A DNA stretch of 64,000 bases from Albula goreensis (taxonomy: Eukaryota; Chordata; Actinopteri; Albuliformes; Albulidae). The position numbers were made by a program, and so were the translations under genes. Under the pieces are notes generated by a model. It worked only from the letters and a program-made list of their open reading frames with translations. It made no database searches and had not been told where the DNA came from. This document shows positions 37,901 to 49,837 of the stretch, one piece after another; the stretch's first letter is position 1, and the number at the start of each line of letters is the position of its first letter. The DNA lies in the NCBI GenBank assembly GCA_022829145.1, contig CM040764.1:1426001-1490000 (forward strand), read 5' to 3'.

Positions 37901-40900
37901 AGGGAAATGTTTATAGTTTTTAAAATTGATTTACGATGCTGGGCGCGTCTAGGAGATTGTCAAAAACAATAAACATTCTCATATTTTAACTGCATATTTG
38001 TATATCCCTTAACACATGCATATATCCTTACACGTCCAAAATAATACCTGTATCTGTCTGTAGGCCAATTAGGAGTCACTACATTCTGTGGATCAAGTAG
38101 TTCTATATTGTAGGCCGGCATTATTGATGTTATTTGCAAGAAAATTTAGAAAAAAAAGAAGAAGAAATGATACAGTACAATAATAATCAAAATGAAACTC
38201 AAATTAACCAATTTCTGGGGCTTTGGTGGCCAGTCGTGTATCTGAATTCAGTTTTCTCGAGGTCAGGGATTGTAGACGTTATTGCTTGGAAAGGGTCACT
38301 GGCTGTCTGGAACTCTTACGAGGGAAATGCAGAAAAGTGCTAATCTACCGATCCATCTGTCGACCACTGCTTCCTCCCTTGGCTCAATAAATCACCCTGC
38401 AATCATATCAATTTTCATTTCAAACCCCGCTGACCTTCCTCTCAGTTCCACGCTCTCCGGTACAGTCGAGCTCTTCGGTTTTCTGTCTTTCACTGTTTCG
38501 TCGTACACCTTCACAGTGGGCGGAGGTAAAATGTCCTGAGATGATACAGCCAAAAACAGTTCCTCCTCCAGCCTTATCGTTTGAGTTGAGTCATCGATAG
38601 AAAATGATGGTTTCGCTAATTTTGACATTAAGAAAATGTAGCTGATCATCAGCTAATTGTTATATAGTTGTTCGCAAGGTTTCGTTGATGCATTCATTTT
38701 TTGACACATGAGCCCCCCGCAATTCGGAAATAACTCATGAAAGTTAAAGGTGAATTTTGTCTCATTTGTATTAAAAATAAAATTAACCAAACCTTGGCTT
38801 GTTATAAAGTAATTGCAAGCCATGCTGGGTAAGATTTTGATGGTTTCACCAATTTTAGGGAATAGATATTTCACAAAATCTCTCATCCATCACTGGAATG
38901 TGTCACGTGATTTCAAACACTTGAATAAATAAGTGTTTGGTTGTGCGTGTCTGTGCAAGCATACTAAAAATTTCTTTCCTTAATTCCTTGAAACTTCTGA
39001 CAGGCTCTTAATCTGATTCTATGAATCATGAAATTTACTTTACGCATGTTAGGATTATCTTATTTGGCTCCAGATAACACTTGTAACTCGCCTTCGTTTG
39101 TTATAAATATCGTTTTCATTTCCGCTTTCCTCCCGAGGAAGGATGAAATTGCCTAAACTAATTCTGAAAAGAGGAACATAGCAGTAATCTCCAAAACATT
39201 CCTGAACAATCAAAAGCGAATAGAGAAATAAGTTGATCCTTGTTCCCCACACAAGAACAGAGTCATCCTCAACACAGGACCGAAGAGTACGAGCCTGTCC
39301 TCTGCGTGTGGGCGTGCACGCCCCTGCATGGTTTTACAAACACCGCCAAGAGGACTATTCAATGGCAATTCGTCAAATCCATAATATGTTAAAACGTGAA
39401 TATGAATTGTCTGCAATAACGTTGATGAATGGACGATCACATCCCCAATAACGCTTAGGATATAGAATGGGAAAAATGAATACAGAAATGAATGAAATAT
39501 TTAATCGAGGAGAGCAATACTGTCTGATTTTGTTGAGTAAAAATCGCTGTATCTGAGGTTGGGGACACACCTGGGAAAACTCTCGGGGTATCTGTGAACT
39601 AAATCTCATTTCTTTCTGGCACTCAGAAGAACAGCGCAGTTTATTTAATGACAACATTAACCCTTGAAATCTTGCTAATAAATATAAGTAGTTTGCTTTG
39701 CAGTGCTATGCCATGACTTTTTTTTTCAGACAGCATACTAGAAGCAATAACTGTATTACTACAGCGGAAGTAAGATTAATGCACTCAAATTGGACAAATT
39801 TCCTGTTTCCTTCCATCAGTCTCCAACAACTCGAAAGATAACCATAATCGCTTCGAATAATCTCGTTTCTAACACTGGATTGCACGATACTCGTCTGATT
39901 AGATCAGTCTGAATCCCTGTCATAATAGTTCTTTTTATGTTATCTCAGATGTAATTACTTTCCCTCCAGCTTTCTGCCCGTGCTGGAGCTGTACTGCGTT
40001 TCCATACGACCTCTCCACAGCAGCAAAGAAACGCCAGGCGAATAGATCAATCTACTACTCAACTGTCTTCTGTTCAAAAAACCATTCCCTTTCATAGTAA
40101 TAAATAGTGATACGTGCAATTTCCCTATACCTCTGTCATACATACACCTTAAACTGTTGAGGACCAGATTGCCGTCGTTACACTTGTTATTCTACGGAAC
40201 CATTCGAGAAATAGCCTATAAAACACACATTAGGTTCAATTAATGATTTTGCGTTGATGCGTTGTTGTAAATTACGATTTTAATATCATCAACAAAAGTT
40301 AATGTAAGAGTAAAAACGTCAAGGAATGGACAAAAAGGGATGTCCTTGCGCTCCACCAGCAAACCTTCAGAACGTTTGGCTATGAGTAAGATGCTCACGA
40401 CAGCCTGTAAAAGTAGCCAAGTATAGTGTAACATGGTTCGTTACATAAACCAAAGCAATACATGCACAATTACAGTTTTGCAGTGATGATGAGCGGTAAG
40501 GTTAAATTAATTCTATATTATTTATTTATTTTTGCAACAGAGAACGACATCTAATAATTGGGTTCCATCTGAATTTGGGCAGAGTGACATCATGTGAATT
40601 CCCAACAGCAAATTTGGATAACATGAATCAATACAAAGTGGACTACGAAATAAACTAATGGTAATATACAAAAACAAAGGAAATTAACAGGACGGAAGAT
40701 TCAATGGCTAATTCTCCGAAAGTCAGGAAGCTTAAGCTACTCCAGCAGCCCCAGCAAAGCGGTAATGACAAGACAGACAAATTAAATCAATTGAAAAAAG
40801 CGAGAAAACATTACAAATTAAACTATGGCGAACAATGAGCAACAAAGATATGGATGTTTAATTTAATCTTTATTTAAATAGTAAAAATATAAGTCGGTCT

Positions 40901-42885
40901 CATTATCATTTCGTCTCAATAGCCAACATTTGATTTAGCCTTTTGTTATCCAACAAACGCTCTGCAGAACTAGAAACGTCCATTCTACCGCTCCATCATT
41001 AGGCTGTAACTCACCATCAATCCGAGACGATAAATGGACAGCAGACGGGAAACAAAGCGGAAACCATGTTGATTTTTTTTTTCTATATGATTTCGAGATG
41101 AGGCTGAAAGTAGGAGTCAATAATTTAATAGATGCATTATTCTGTTATCATGATTCATTTCCCAAGGCTGGCAAAATTTGTCTATATGGTTGGAAGGGGA
41201 CGTCTTGCAGACTTCCGCACTATCAGATTGTGGGGTAGTCAATAGGGTATTGAACAGCGATGAACCTTTAAGGCTAGCGTCGGTAACACATTGACACGGG
41301 GTGCACCGGCTTAGTCGAATCAGACCTTTAGACACGAATCTTACATTGACATTGTTTCTTCATGCACCCTGATATTAACATACACGGGCGTAAATAGTGG
41401 GTACAGCGTCAGGAAAACGAGGAGCATGGCACCGTCTGCGGACAGATGGTTTTTAATGAAACAAAGAAAATTAACATAGCGGATGTGCAATTGATCATCT
41501 CTCAAAAACATTACTTACCTATGACAATCAATGTTCCTTTGCCCTTTTTTTTGTTGTTTGTATTGTTTGTGGCTCTACCACATCTTCCAGTGGAGATTTA
41601 TAAATCAGAAATATTCCTTTATAGATATTGGAGTTTCAGCAGGTCTAGGAATCAGGGGGTCTTGAAGAGAAGACGGTTTAAAATCCCTGAGCTGCGCTGG
41701 TTGCACGGCAACGTGTGTGACATCGCAGCGCTGCTTTTCAGTCCCACATCGAGACACCACAGCTGGTCTAATTGGAAGATGCAGGTGATGTCATCGATGC
41801 CCATTCCCCCCTGTTCTGTAGTCCTTTGCTATGCCTACTGAACTCGAATGACGTACGGTCTTCAACGGCGCGACCTCGAGCATTCTCTAGTCAAGGATGA
41901 CTTTTTTTTTTAGTCAACGCATTTTTTTTTTTTTTAATGTAATTGATTTTCAAGAGGACTGAGATTTGCCAGTTGCAAGTCTGGTTCACCGTTTTGGTTG
42001 CAGAAATGTTTCCAGAGCAATTGACGCTGTAACGGTATAAATTATTTAGCAGTTTAAATGTGGTTTCATTCCTACTTAAATGGGGAAAATCAGTTACCAT
42101 AATAAATAATACTTTTATTTATTTTCAACAAATAGAAAGTAATCTACTATAGGACCATATTCTTTAAAAACCTAGCGGCAGATGTAGCTATAGTTACAAG
42201 CTGTGGTGAATGTGAGCAGCACAGACAAGATATCCTTTATTTCTAAGTATGAATGTGTGCCCCACGTGGTCCTTCTACCTTGACTTGCTTGTTACTTGGG
42301 TCAGATGAAGGAACCCAGAAGAGGAGGAGGTGGCAACAGTGGGTTCAAATCATTATTTAAGCTAATCAAATATACATGTTATCTTTTTGTAGCCAGTTAG
42401 CTGGAAACATGCCACACTGTTTACCACAGACCTTGTTTGCCATCAGTAAATAGTAAAAGTAACATAGGACAACAGGAAAACGGTGCCACCTACTCGCCTA
42501 CACACTGTGTTTTTAATTGCTTCTTTCCTCGGGGGCCATTTTGCTTAAAGAATAGAGACCATTTGGAGCCTCCTTCATTCTACGATATTGCAACTTTGCA
42601 GGAAGGGAGGACACAAACGTCAGGGGACAGGGGAGATGGGGTGGTAGTATTTTTTGAGTATTGGAATGCACCCTTTGTATGTATGCGTGCTATCTGTTAA
42701 CTTATCGTGTGTACTAAGTGTTCACCTGCTAACCTGTGTTACACGTATTAGTCTGCTGTCTGTGAGTGTTTGACATGACACATGACATGTGAGTGTGTGT
42801 GTGAGAATGTGCCAGAGTATGTTTGTGTGTGTATGAGTAAGTAGGCGTAAGAGTGAGTGCGGTACTGTACAAGCTTATGTAGGGT
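34928..42885. other. Intergenic, no gene seen
   Basis: Long AT-rich stretch. A short (CA)n run lies at 37548-37561 and a 19-bp palindrome (AATTTCCCAATGGGAAATT) at 36954-36972. T-runs occur at 41900-41935. None of the open frames (for example 36558-36932 plus, 41446-41841 plus) carries a recognised domain. Confidence 0.45.
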
Positions 42886-43061
42886 AGCGTAAGAGCCATC
42901 CTATAGCCCAGTGGCTAATATACTTGACTGGTTAAGACCAGTGCAGCTGTTTAACCCTACATTCTTCTTTGGGTGACTGGTGACCGGCCCCTGGCTTAGG
43001 CTAATCGACTGTAAGCCGCTTTGGATAAAAAAAAGTCAGCTAAATAACTGTAATGCAATGT
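42886..43061 (+). mobile_element. tRNA-derived SINE with internal deletion
   Basis: The start TAGCCCAGTGGCTAATATAC resembles the A-box region of fish tRNA SINEs (TAGCCTAGTGGTTAAGGTAC). The end GTAAGCCGCTTTGGATAAAA then GTCAGCTAAATAACTGTAATG is the standard SINE tail (CGCTCTGGATAAGAGCGTCT, TAAATG, TGTAATG repeats). The B-box (GGTTCGAATCC) is absent, so part of the tRNA head has been lost. Confidence 0.75.
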
Positions 43062-43082
43062 ACATCTCTGTTTTTCGGTGCA

Positions 43083-43106
43083 TGTGTGTGTGTGTGTGTG
43101 TGTGTG
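43083..43106. repeat. (TG)n microsatellite
   Basis: Twelve TG dinucleotides, preceded by more loosely TG-rich sequence at 42785-42835. Confidence 0.95.
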
Positions 43107-44424
43107 AGATGTCGGAACTCTCAGTGAGGCAATTCTGCCCCTAGGGCACTGTGCTGAATATAGAATCTGACTATGTAGCCCTTAATGAGCATGGTTGCTA
43201 TGAAACAAACCTTCAGAAGGTTAGTTAACAATTAATTCACACCTGGTCCTACAGACACTGCCTCCCCAGACAGAGCAGATACAGAGCGAATGATTGTCTT
43301 TCTGACTGTAGTATTTTAAAATGACGTGAAGTCGTTTCTTTGGTGCCGTGTTCTCGTGTTGTGCACGTGTTCATTTACATAGCTGGGTATTAACAGAAGC
43401 ACTTTCTGGTGGAGTGGTTTGTAGCTACATTTGTAGCAAAGCTAAACTGCTCATTCCTGAATAGAGGCCTATAACCTGGTCACCTGCATTTGCTGAGGTC
43501 ACACTGTAGAAAATATTCCATGTACCTAAATTAAATATCATATATCCCCCTACCTGTTTCCTATGTTAGGGATTCTATGTTTTGTGCTTTGATGGAAAAG
43601 TCTCCAGTCACAATGACCTACAATTATAAAGTAAACCGAGGCTTATGAAAAGTATACTGGTTCTGCTTGGCTGGTGAAAAGAGCGTACATTTATGGTATG
43701 CCAATGGTAAGCAGTGCACAGCGCATACAAATCAGTACAATATTACCCGTTATCAAAGTTACAGCAAGTAATGCGATTGTAATGTACCCGAAAGAGGCAT
43801 AGCAAGGTAAGAGGAGTCTGAGTGTTAGAGACCACAGCAAGCACGTATCACCGTAAAACGTTGTCATAATCAATTACAGACAGAAAGGAAGTTTTCGCTT
43901 TTTTCCTCCCATCAAAGGAAAAATAAGACTTAATCCAGAATTAAAATGCCAACTTCAGGTTTAGCGGTTATTTTACGCCTGATTCTTTTCTCTTTTGTTC
44001 CCAACCTGCAGCCAAAGCTTGTTGATCTCCCGCTGGCAACCCTTCCCCCTGCCTTTAGGAGGAGAGAGCTGTGGGCATGTCACATGACTGCTCCAATTCA
44101 CCTGACGACGAATGTAGCTTCTTCCCACTCGGCTGGTGCACCTTTGGACCTAACAGTGCTACGGTCAGTAAATTGACAGGGTTGATAAAGATGATGCATG
44201 TGGTTTTCTTTGCGTTCACAGGTTGCGTAATATTTGACGCCATTTACCCTGCGCGTAGTGTCAGCTACCTCTGCCCCAGCAGTGGTGTGCACAGACTCTC
44301 TTGGGGACAGAGCTGAGAAAGATTTTTTAAAAAAGGGTACTTTAAATTTTCTTGATTTTACATGGTCGCTTTCCCAAAGTGATGCTAGCTTTGCTAGCTT
44401 GTTTTTAAAAAGTCTCTTAAACTG
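43107..44424. other. Intergenic, no gene seen
   Basis: Unique sequence. Overlapping open frames around 43946-44523 have no recognised domain and partly run into the Tigger-like fragment. Confidence 0.4.
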
Positions 44425-44545
44425 AGATGGCCACTTATTTAAAAACAATGCCGCAAATACTAAATAAGGGACTTGAGCATCTGTGGATTTTGGTATCTGT
44501 AGGGGGGTCCTGGAACCAATCACCTGCAGGGTGAGGGACGACTTA
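44425..44545. mobile_element. Terminus of a Tigger/pogo-type DNA transposon (MER2-like)
   Basis: GGGACTTGAGCATCTGTGGA, TTTTGGTATCTGTAGG, GGGTCCTGGAACCAATC and the final GAGGGACGACTTA follow, in order, the reverse complement of the mammalian MER2/Tigger end as I remember it. GCAAATACTAAATAAGGGAC just inside also fits. It stops at a TA, the pogo target. The other end and a transposase were not found, so this is a solo fragment. Confidence 0.7.
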
Positions 44546-47500
44546 GTTTATAACCAAAAACAATTCTTGATAAAACGGTTTTTGTTTATGATTTAATCCT
44601 ACTGGAATTGTGTTACTTTAGCAACAAGTTATTTTGCTAAATTACTGCTTTATTAAAAACTGAAATGTTGCATTACTGATGTATTTCATTGCAACTAAGA
44701 TATTCGCTCGACACAAACTTTTTATCAGCAGATTTAACGTTAGCCTTTAGTTTTGTGAATCTGCTGTTGCTATGGTAATTTGTAACAGCAAGAGCTGGAG
44801 AGGATTCTGTGGCTCTGGTCGAAGTCAACCGGAGCAGCCTGAGTATTGATTTAAAACGGTGAAAAAACATCATGACGGGAGCTACATTCAGGAGCAGATG
44901 CAGGATGTTTGACAGGGGTTAACCTGTGAATCTGCCAGCATTCACTAGACTTGATTCCCGCTGTGAGTTCTTGATGGTTCTAACCTTGCAATAGGTACTA
45001 AATGACATGGGCTTTATCACTCCCTGATATACCTCCACTGCTAAAGCACTAAAAAAAAAAAAAAAAAAAAAAGTTTTTAAAAAAGTGGGATTTGCTTGTG
45101 AATGCAAAAATGTAGGTCGATATTAGTCAATATTTTAACTTTTAAATAAATATCAATAACCTTTTGGTTAATCTATCACATTTTCCTAGTAGTTATTGCT
45201 TGCCTTTATTAATTTGTTAGTGAAGTGAATATAATCTGTGAAACATAAACATTTTCCAGTTCTTTTATTTGAGTAAATTTATATTTTTGAAGTAGATTTA
45301 ATAAATAATTCAAAATGTTAAACCCATAAAAGATATTGTGTGCTTTATTGGTATCTTATTTTGGTAACTTTTTTTCAGTAAATCCCTTCAAAAAATTTTA
45401 CAGTGTCTAGTTGCTATAGTTGTGCAATAGTTGTTATCTATTGTCAAAAAGCAGAGGTTTTACTTATTTATTATAGTCATTATATTTACTATTATAGTCA
45501 TTATATTGAAAAAAAAATAACATTGGTATTTGAATACCAGCATTCAATTGTTTTTGTCCATATTGATATGATAATATTTATGGTTATGGTATTTATGGTT
45601 TTAAGCATGAAGGCCATTAAATAATCATGTATTTTTGTTATCTTCGGTCCTAAGGAGCCTGAAGGACTATTGATGATGATAATATTTATATGACAGTATT
45701 TATAAAAATTTTAGGTTTTATACTTAAATTATACCTAAATTAACACCTTAAGTCAGTCACACTGAGTGCGTCGTAACTTATAAAATACAGAAAAAAAAAA
45801 AAAAAAAAAAAACTAGGTTTTTAAAGTAATTTATGGGAGTGCGTCGTAACCATGAAACGTTGTAACTCGAGACCGTTGTAACACCCTGTACTTCATTCAG
45901 CATGAAGCTATTGCCTCAGCTTCAATAAGTCACTTGCAGAATGCAATTGAAAATGAAACCCTTTTAGCATTCTTACTGCTAATTCAGTTACATTTAATTT
46001 GATTCGATAAACTTTATCCTTGTGGGGCAGCTGCACCAGGTAGGCATTAAAAACATAAATAAACACATTCAAAATGAAGGGAAGAGGTCTTGCAGGGATA
46101 TCAGATCTGATGTCAGAACGGATGTTGGGTTATGTTCTTGATTGTGAAGTGGCTGCTTAAACACCAACATTGTTGGCAGTAGATTTGTAAATAAGAATGA
46201 ATGAAGTGCTGTTACAGAAATATGAAACCTGTAATTTGGGATGTTCTGCAGGTTCCAAGTAAATACAGTTCAGCTTGTCCTGTAATTGTTGAGATCTAGA
46301 TTCTGGTGTGTATTAGAATAAAGAAAATAAACTTTACAACCATACCATACTGTTGCCACTAGGTGTAGCCCATCATATATTAAACTGCCATTCTTGACAC
46401 TAGCTGATCCAGTAAACTTGCTAGCTAAGAGATGTGACTAATTAACAAACAGAAGATTCAAGCTGTGAGTTTTAACTTATGGAAAGATGAGAGGGTCTGT
46501 TACAAATTTTTGTATGAAAAGGTTTATTAAACAATTAAAACAGTGATACAAAGACAAGTTTCAGCATTTAAAATACTGATGATGTGAACTACCATAAAAA
46601 CTCAGTAGAAAAGACATTACAAAGAAAAGAAACAAGACAGGATCACTGAAGAAATTAATCTATGAAAATGAAACGCACCCACAGACCACAGCAAACAAAC
46701 AAAATACAAGAAATCCAGAACTCCAAATGAATTACAAGAAATTCAGAGCTCCAAATTAATTGCAAGTAGAATGAACACCCTTTTTCTTGTCCTTGTGTGT
46801 GCTTCAGAGGAGCCACAAACAGTTGTATAAGTAGTAGTTACCATGACAGCACAGGAACCAGCTCCACAGACAGGCCTTCTGACTGCGGTAGCCCCGCCCC
46901 CAACCTAAACCAATGCCATGCTGGTTTATTCAGAATTTCCTTCCTGCAAAACCCATATTGACTTCTATTGGACCATTAAGCTACCGTAAAATTTCCCATT
47001 AACACCAGTCTCAAGTAAGCAGCAGTCTCTTATGAGCAACGGTCTCCAATAATCACATGGTCAAAAACGTTTAGGTTTCCCTAGATAAAATTCACAAAGC
47101 CATTGCAATACTATAGACTCACTGTCTTTTCACAGTCTCCTTAGTGTTCACATTGCCCTTGCTGTTTTAAAACATGGATTTACACACCGCACCTTATTTC
47201 GTCCACTTACAACTTCATTAGCTTAATCATTTAAAAATTTGAAAAAGCGATAAAATTGACATTTTTTGAGTGACAGTTATGTATAATAATACATTACTAT
47301 GCAATCATTAGGCTCAGGCGGTAGTGTATCTTAGTTTTTATACTCCGGTCTGGGATTTACAAAATAGTAGTAGCCATCAATGTCAAAAAGAAAAAACTTA
47401 TTTTTATATAACCAATTATTAGTAAGGACAACACACAATTGCACATAAAACTTATTGTCTGAAGGGCTAAAAAGATTTCTTTCTGTTGGTCTGATTATTT

Positions 47501-49060
47501 GTTACCCAGTTGTAAATGTTTTTAGTAGTGGAGTCAAAATTTTCAAGTTAACTTATTACCGTTCAACAAAATTAGCCATGTCTGGAACTGTTGCCCATAT
47601 TAGGTGGCTGCCATTATGCTTTTGCTAAATGTAATGGATTGTAACACATCACAATATACAAACATATATTTTATAGTGACAACCATTGCATTCCTGGGAA
47701 TTAAAACACTGAATTGACATCCCCGTTGCGGTTCTTTCATTTAAAGAGAGCACCTATCCAACTCAAAGAAAACCTTCCCAGAACATCGGGAAGAATTTAG
47801 GTCATACTTCACTGGGGTTTGACAAAACGTTTCAATTTGAAAGTTCCCCTGAGGATTCTGAGAACATTTCACCGTTCCCGAAAAAGTTTTGTCAAGAAAA
47901 CATGCCAGGTATATAAGGAATAGATAAGGAACAGGAAGAACACTGGACAAAATTTTCTGGAATGTTCCGGCAACCAAAAACTGTCAGCTGGACAAGCATC
48001 TCCACATCACCTTCCGGCTGAAGCTCACGAAGTTTAAGCTCATAGCAACTCATTCCGCTGTCTCAGGGAGACACACACCCACACGTCTATTTATAAAGCC
48101 TTCCTGTGTGATATAGGAAGGCTTCATAAGTCTGGGTATAACACATTGTGATTCATTCCAGAACTTTCTGCCAGCTCTTCCAGCTCTCTATATTTAGCAA
48201 GTGTGCATGCTCCCCTGCTGTAGGGTTGCTTGCATAGAAGCCTTCATCCAGTTTATTTATTCATTTTATTCAAGCTTTAAAAAAAAAAAAAAAAAAAAAA
48301 AATGGAACAATCTGAATGCTAAACAGCGCTATTCAAGTTCAGCGTCGACGAAGTGGGTCACAGGATCGGAAATGCCTTCCGTTTACATGAAGATGCCTCC
48401 GAGTTACGCTGTAAATTGTCTTGCATACGTACACATGAAATCCCTTGCGCACACATATGGGTAAAATCTCTCGCTCTAACATATGAAACTTCCATAGGGG
48501 TGTTCCATACTCTTGTGAATTTCATCGTATGCGTGTATGTACAAGTGTTTCATATGCATATGCGAGAGCGCTGGTACGCATGTGTATGAATGGAAAAAGG
48601 GCCTTTGTAGAAAGGCCACGTGGCGAAAATGAGTTTTCAGGACTGATTTAGAGTGACCAGTGGATTCAAAAGCCTTGTATGGTCTGGTCACGGCCACAGG
48701 GGGAAGACCGCTGACCTCTGGTAAGTGGGCTTTCAGCAATATGAAAACCTACTTGGCTGTGACATTTCACCTTTTAAAAGAAGTCAGAACCAGTGACGGT
48801 TCTTCTGGGAATCTCAAGGTTTTCCCCTCAACCACGGAGCAAACCACATAGAAGATGCGAGAAGTCTGCTGATGGCTACCTGAAGGAGCCTTAACAAAGG
48901 GGCTGATAACGCTACAATAGCGGCCTCCGTGTGCTGGATAGGAATCTGCCATGTGCTCTGCTTTGCCCACGGCCTTAGTCTGATTCAGGAGGTGGACGCT
49001 TGATGGAACAGCACGTTTGCCGTGGTTGAGTGCCTGCTCAGTGCCTTTTTGCCTGTAACC
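44546..49060. other. Intergenic, no gene seen; homopolymers and decayed repeats
   Basis: Poly(A) runs lie at 45051-45072, 45791-45812 and 48279-48302. 45755-45895 has two GAGTGCGTCGTAAC blocks and ends GTAACTCGAGACCGTTGTAA then CACCCTGTA, resembling a decayed DNA-transposon end. 46983-47062 has three degenerate approximately 20-bp units (CCAGTCTCAAGTAAG, GCAGTCTCTTATGAG, ACGGTCTCCAATAATC). No coding exon. Confidence 0.4.
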
Positions 49061-49837
49061 AGCCCCAACACGGTTTACCAGCCCCGACACTGTCCACAAC
49101 AACAGCCACTACTTACCGACACCAGCCCCAACACTGTCCACTATACCAGCCCCAACACTACTTACCGACACCAGCCCCAACACTAGATACCTACACCAGC
49201 CCCAACACTGTTTACCAGCCCCGACACTGTCCACTACACAGCCCACTATTTACTGACCACCAGCCCCAACACTACTTACCGACACCAGCCCCAACACTAC
49301 TTACCGACACCAGCCCCAACACTAGATACCTACACCAGCCCCAACACTGTTTACCAGCCCCGACACTGTCCACTACACCAGGCCCAACACTATTTACTGA
49401 CCCCAGCCCCAACACTACTTACCGACACCAGCCCCAACACTGCTTACCTACATCAGCCCCGACACTGCTTACCTATACCAGCCCCAACACTGTCCACTAC
49501 AACCCCAGCACTGTTTACCAGCCCCGACACTGTCCACTACACCAGGCCCAATGCTACTTACTGACCCCAGCCCCAACACTACTTACCGACACCAGCCCCA
49601 ACACTACATACCTACACCAGCCCCAACACTGTTTACCAGCCCCGACACTGTCCACTACACCAGGCCAAACACTGTCCACTGCACCAGCCCCAACACTGGC
49701 CACTACACCAGCCCCAACACTGCTTACCTACACCAGCCCAAACACTGGCCACTACACCAGCCCCAACACTGCTTACCTACACCAGCCCAACACTGTCCAC
49801 AACACCAGCCCCATCACTGTCCACTGCACCAGTCCTG
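49061..49837. repeat. C-rich minisatellite, about 24-bp unit
   Basis: Core CCAGCCCCAACACT followed by GTCCACTACA, GCTTACCTACA, ACTTACCGACA or GTTTA. The alternating spacer types form longer composite blocks that recur (GTTTACCAGCCCCGACACTG). The 286-residue plus-strand frame at 49030-49890 is translated repeat (recurring QPQHCLPAPTLSTTP) with both ends in or next to the array, not a gene. A lone diverged unit lies at 50060-50084. Confidence 0.96.

Noticed and set aside
46000..46080. GATAAACTTTATCCTTGTGGGGCAG resembling a LINE 3' end
   Set aside because: Too short and diverged to assign. No reverse-transcriptase remnant nearby.
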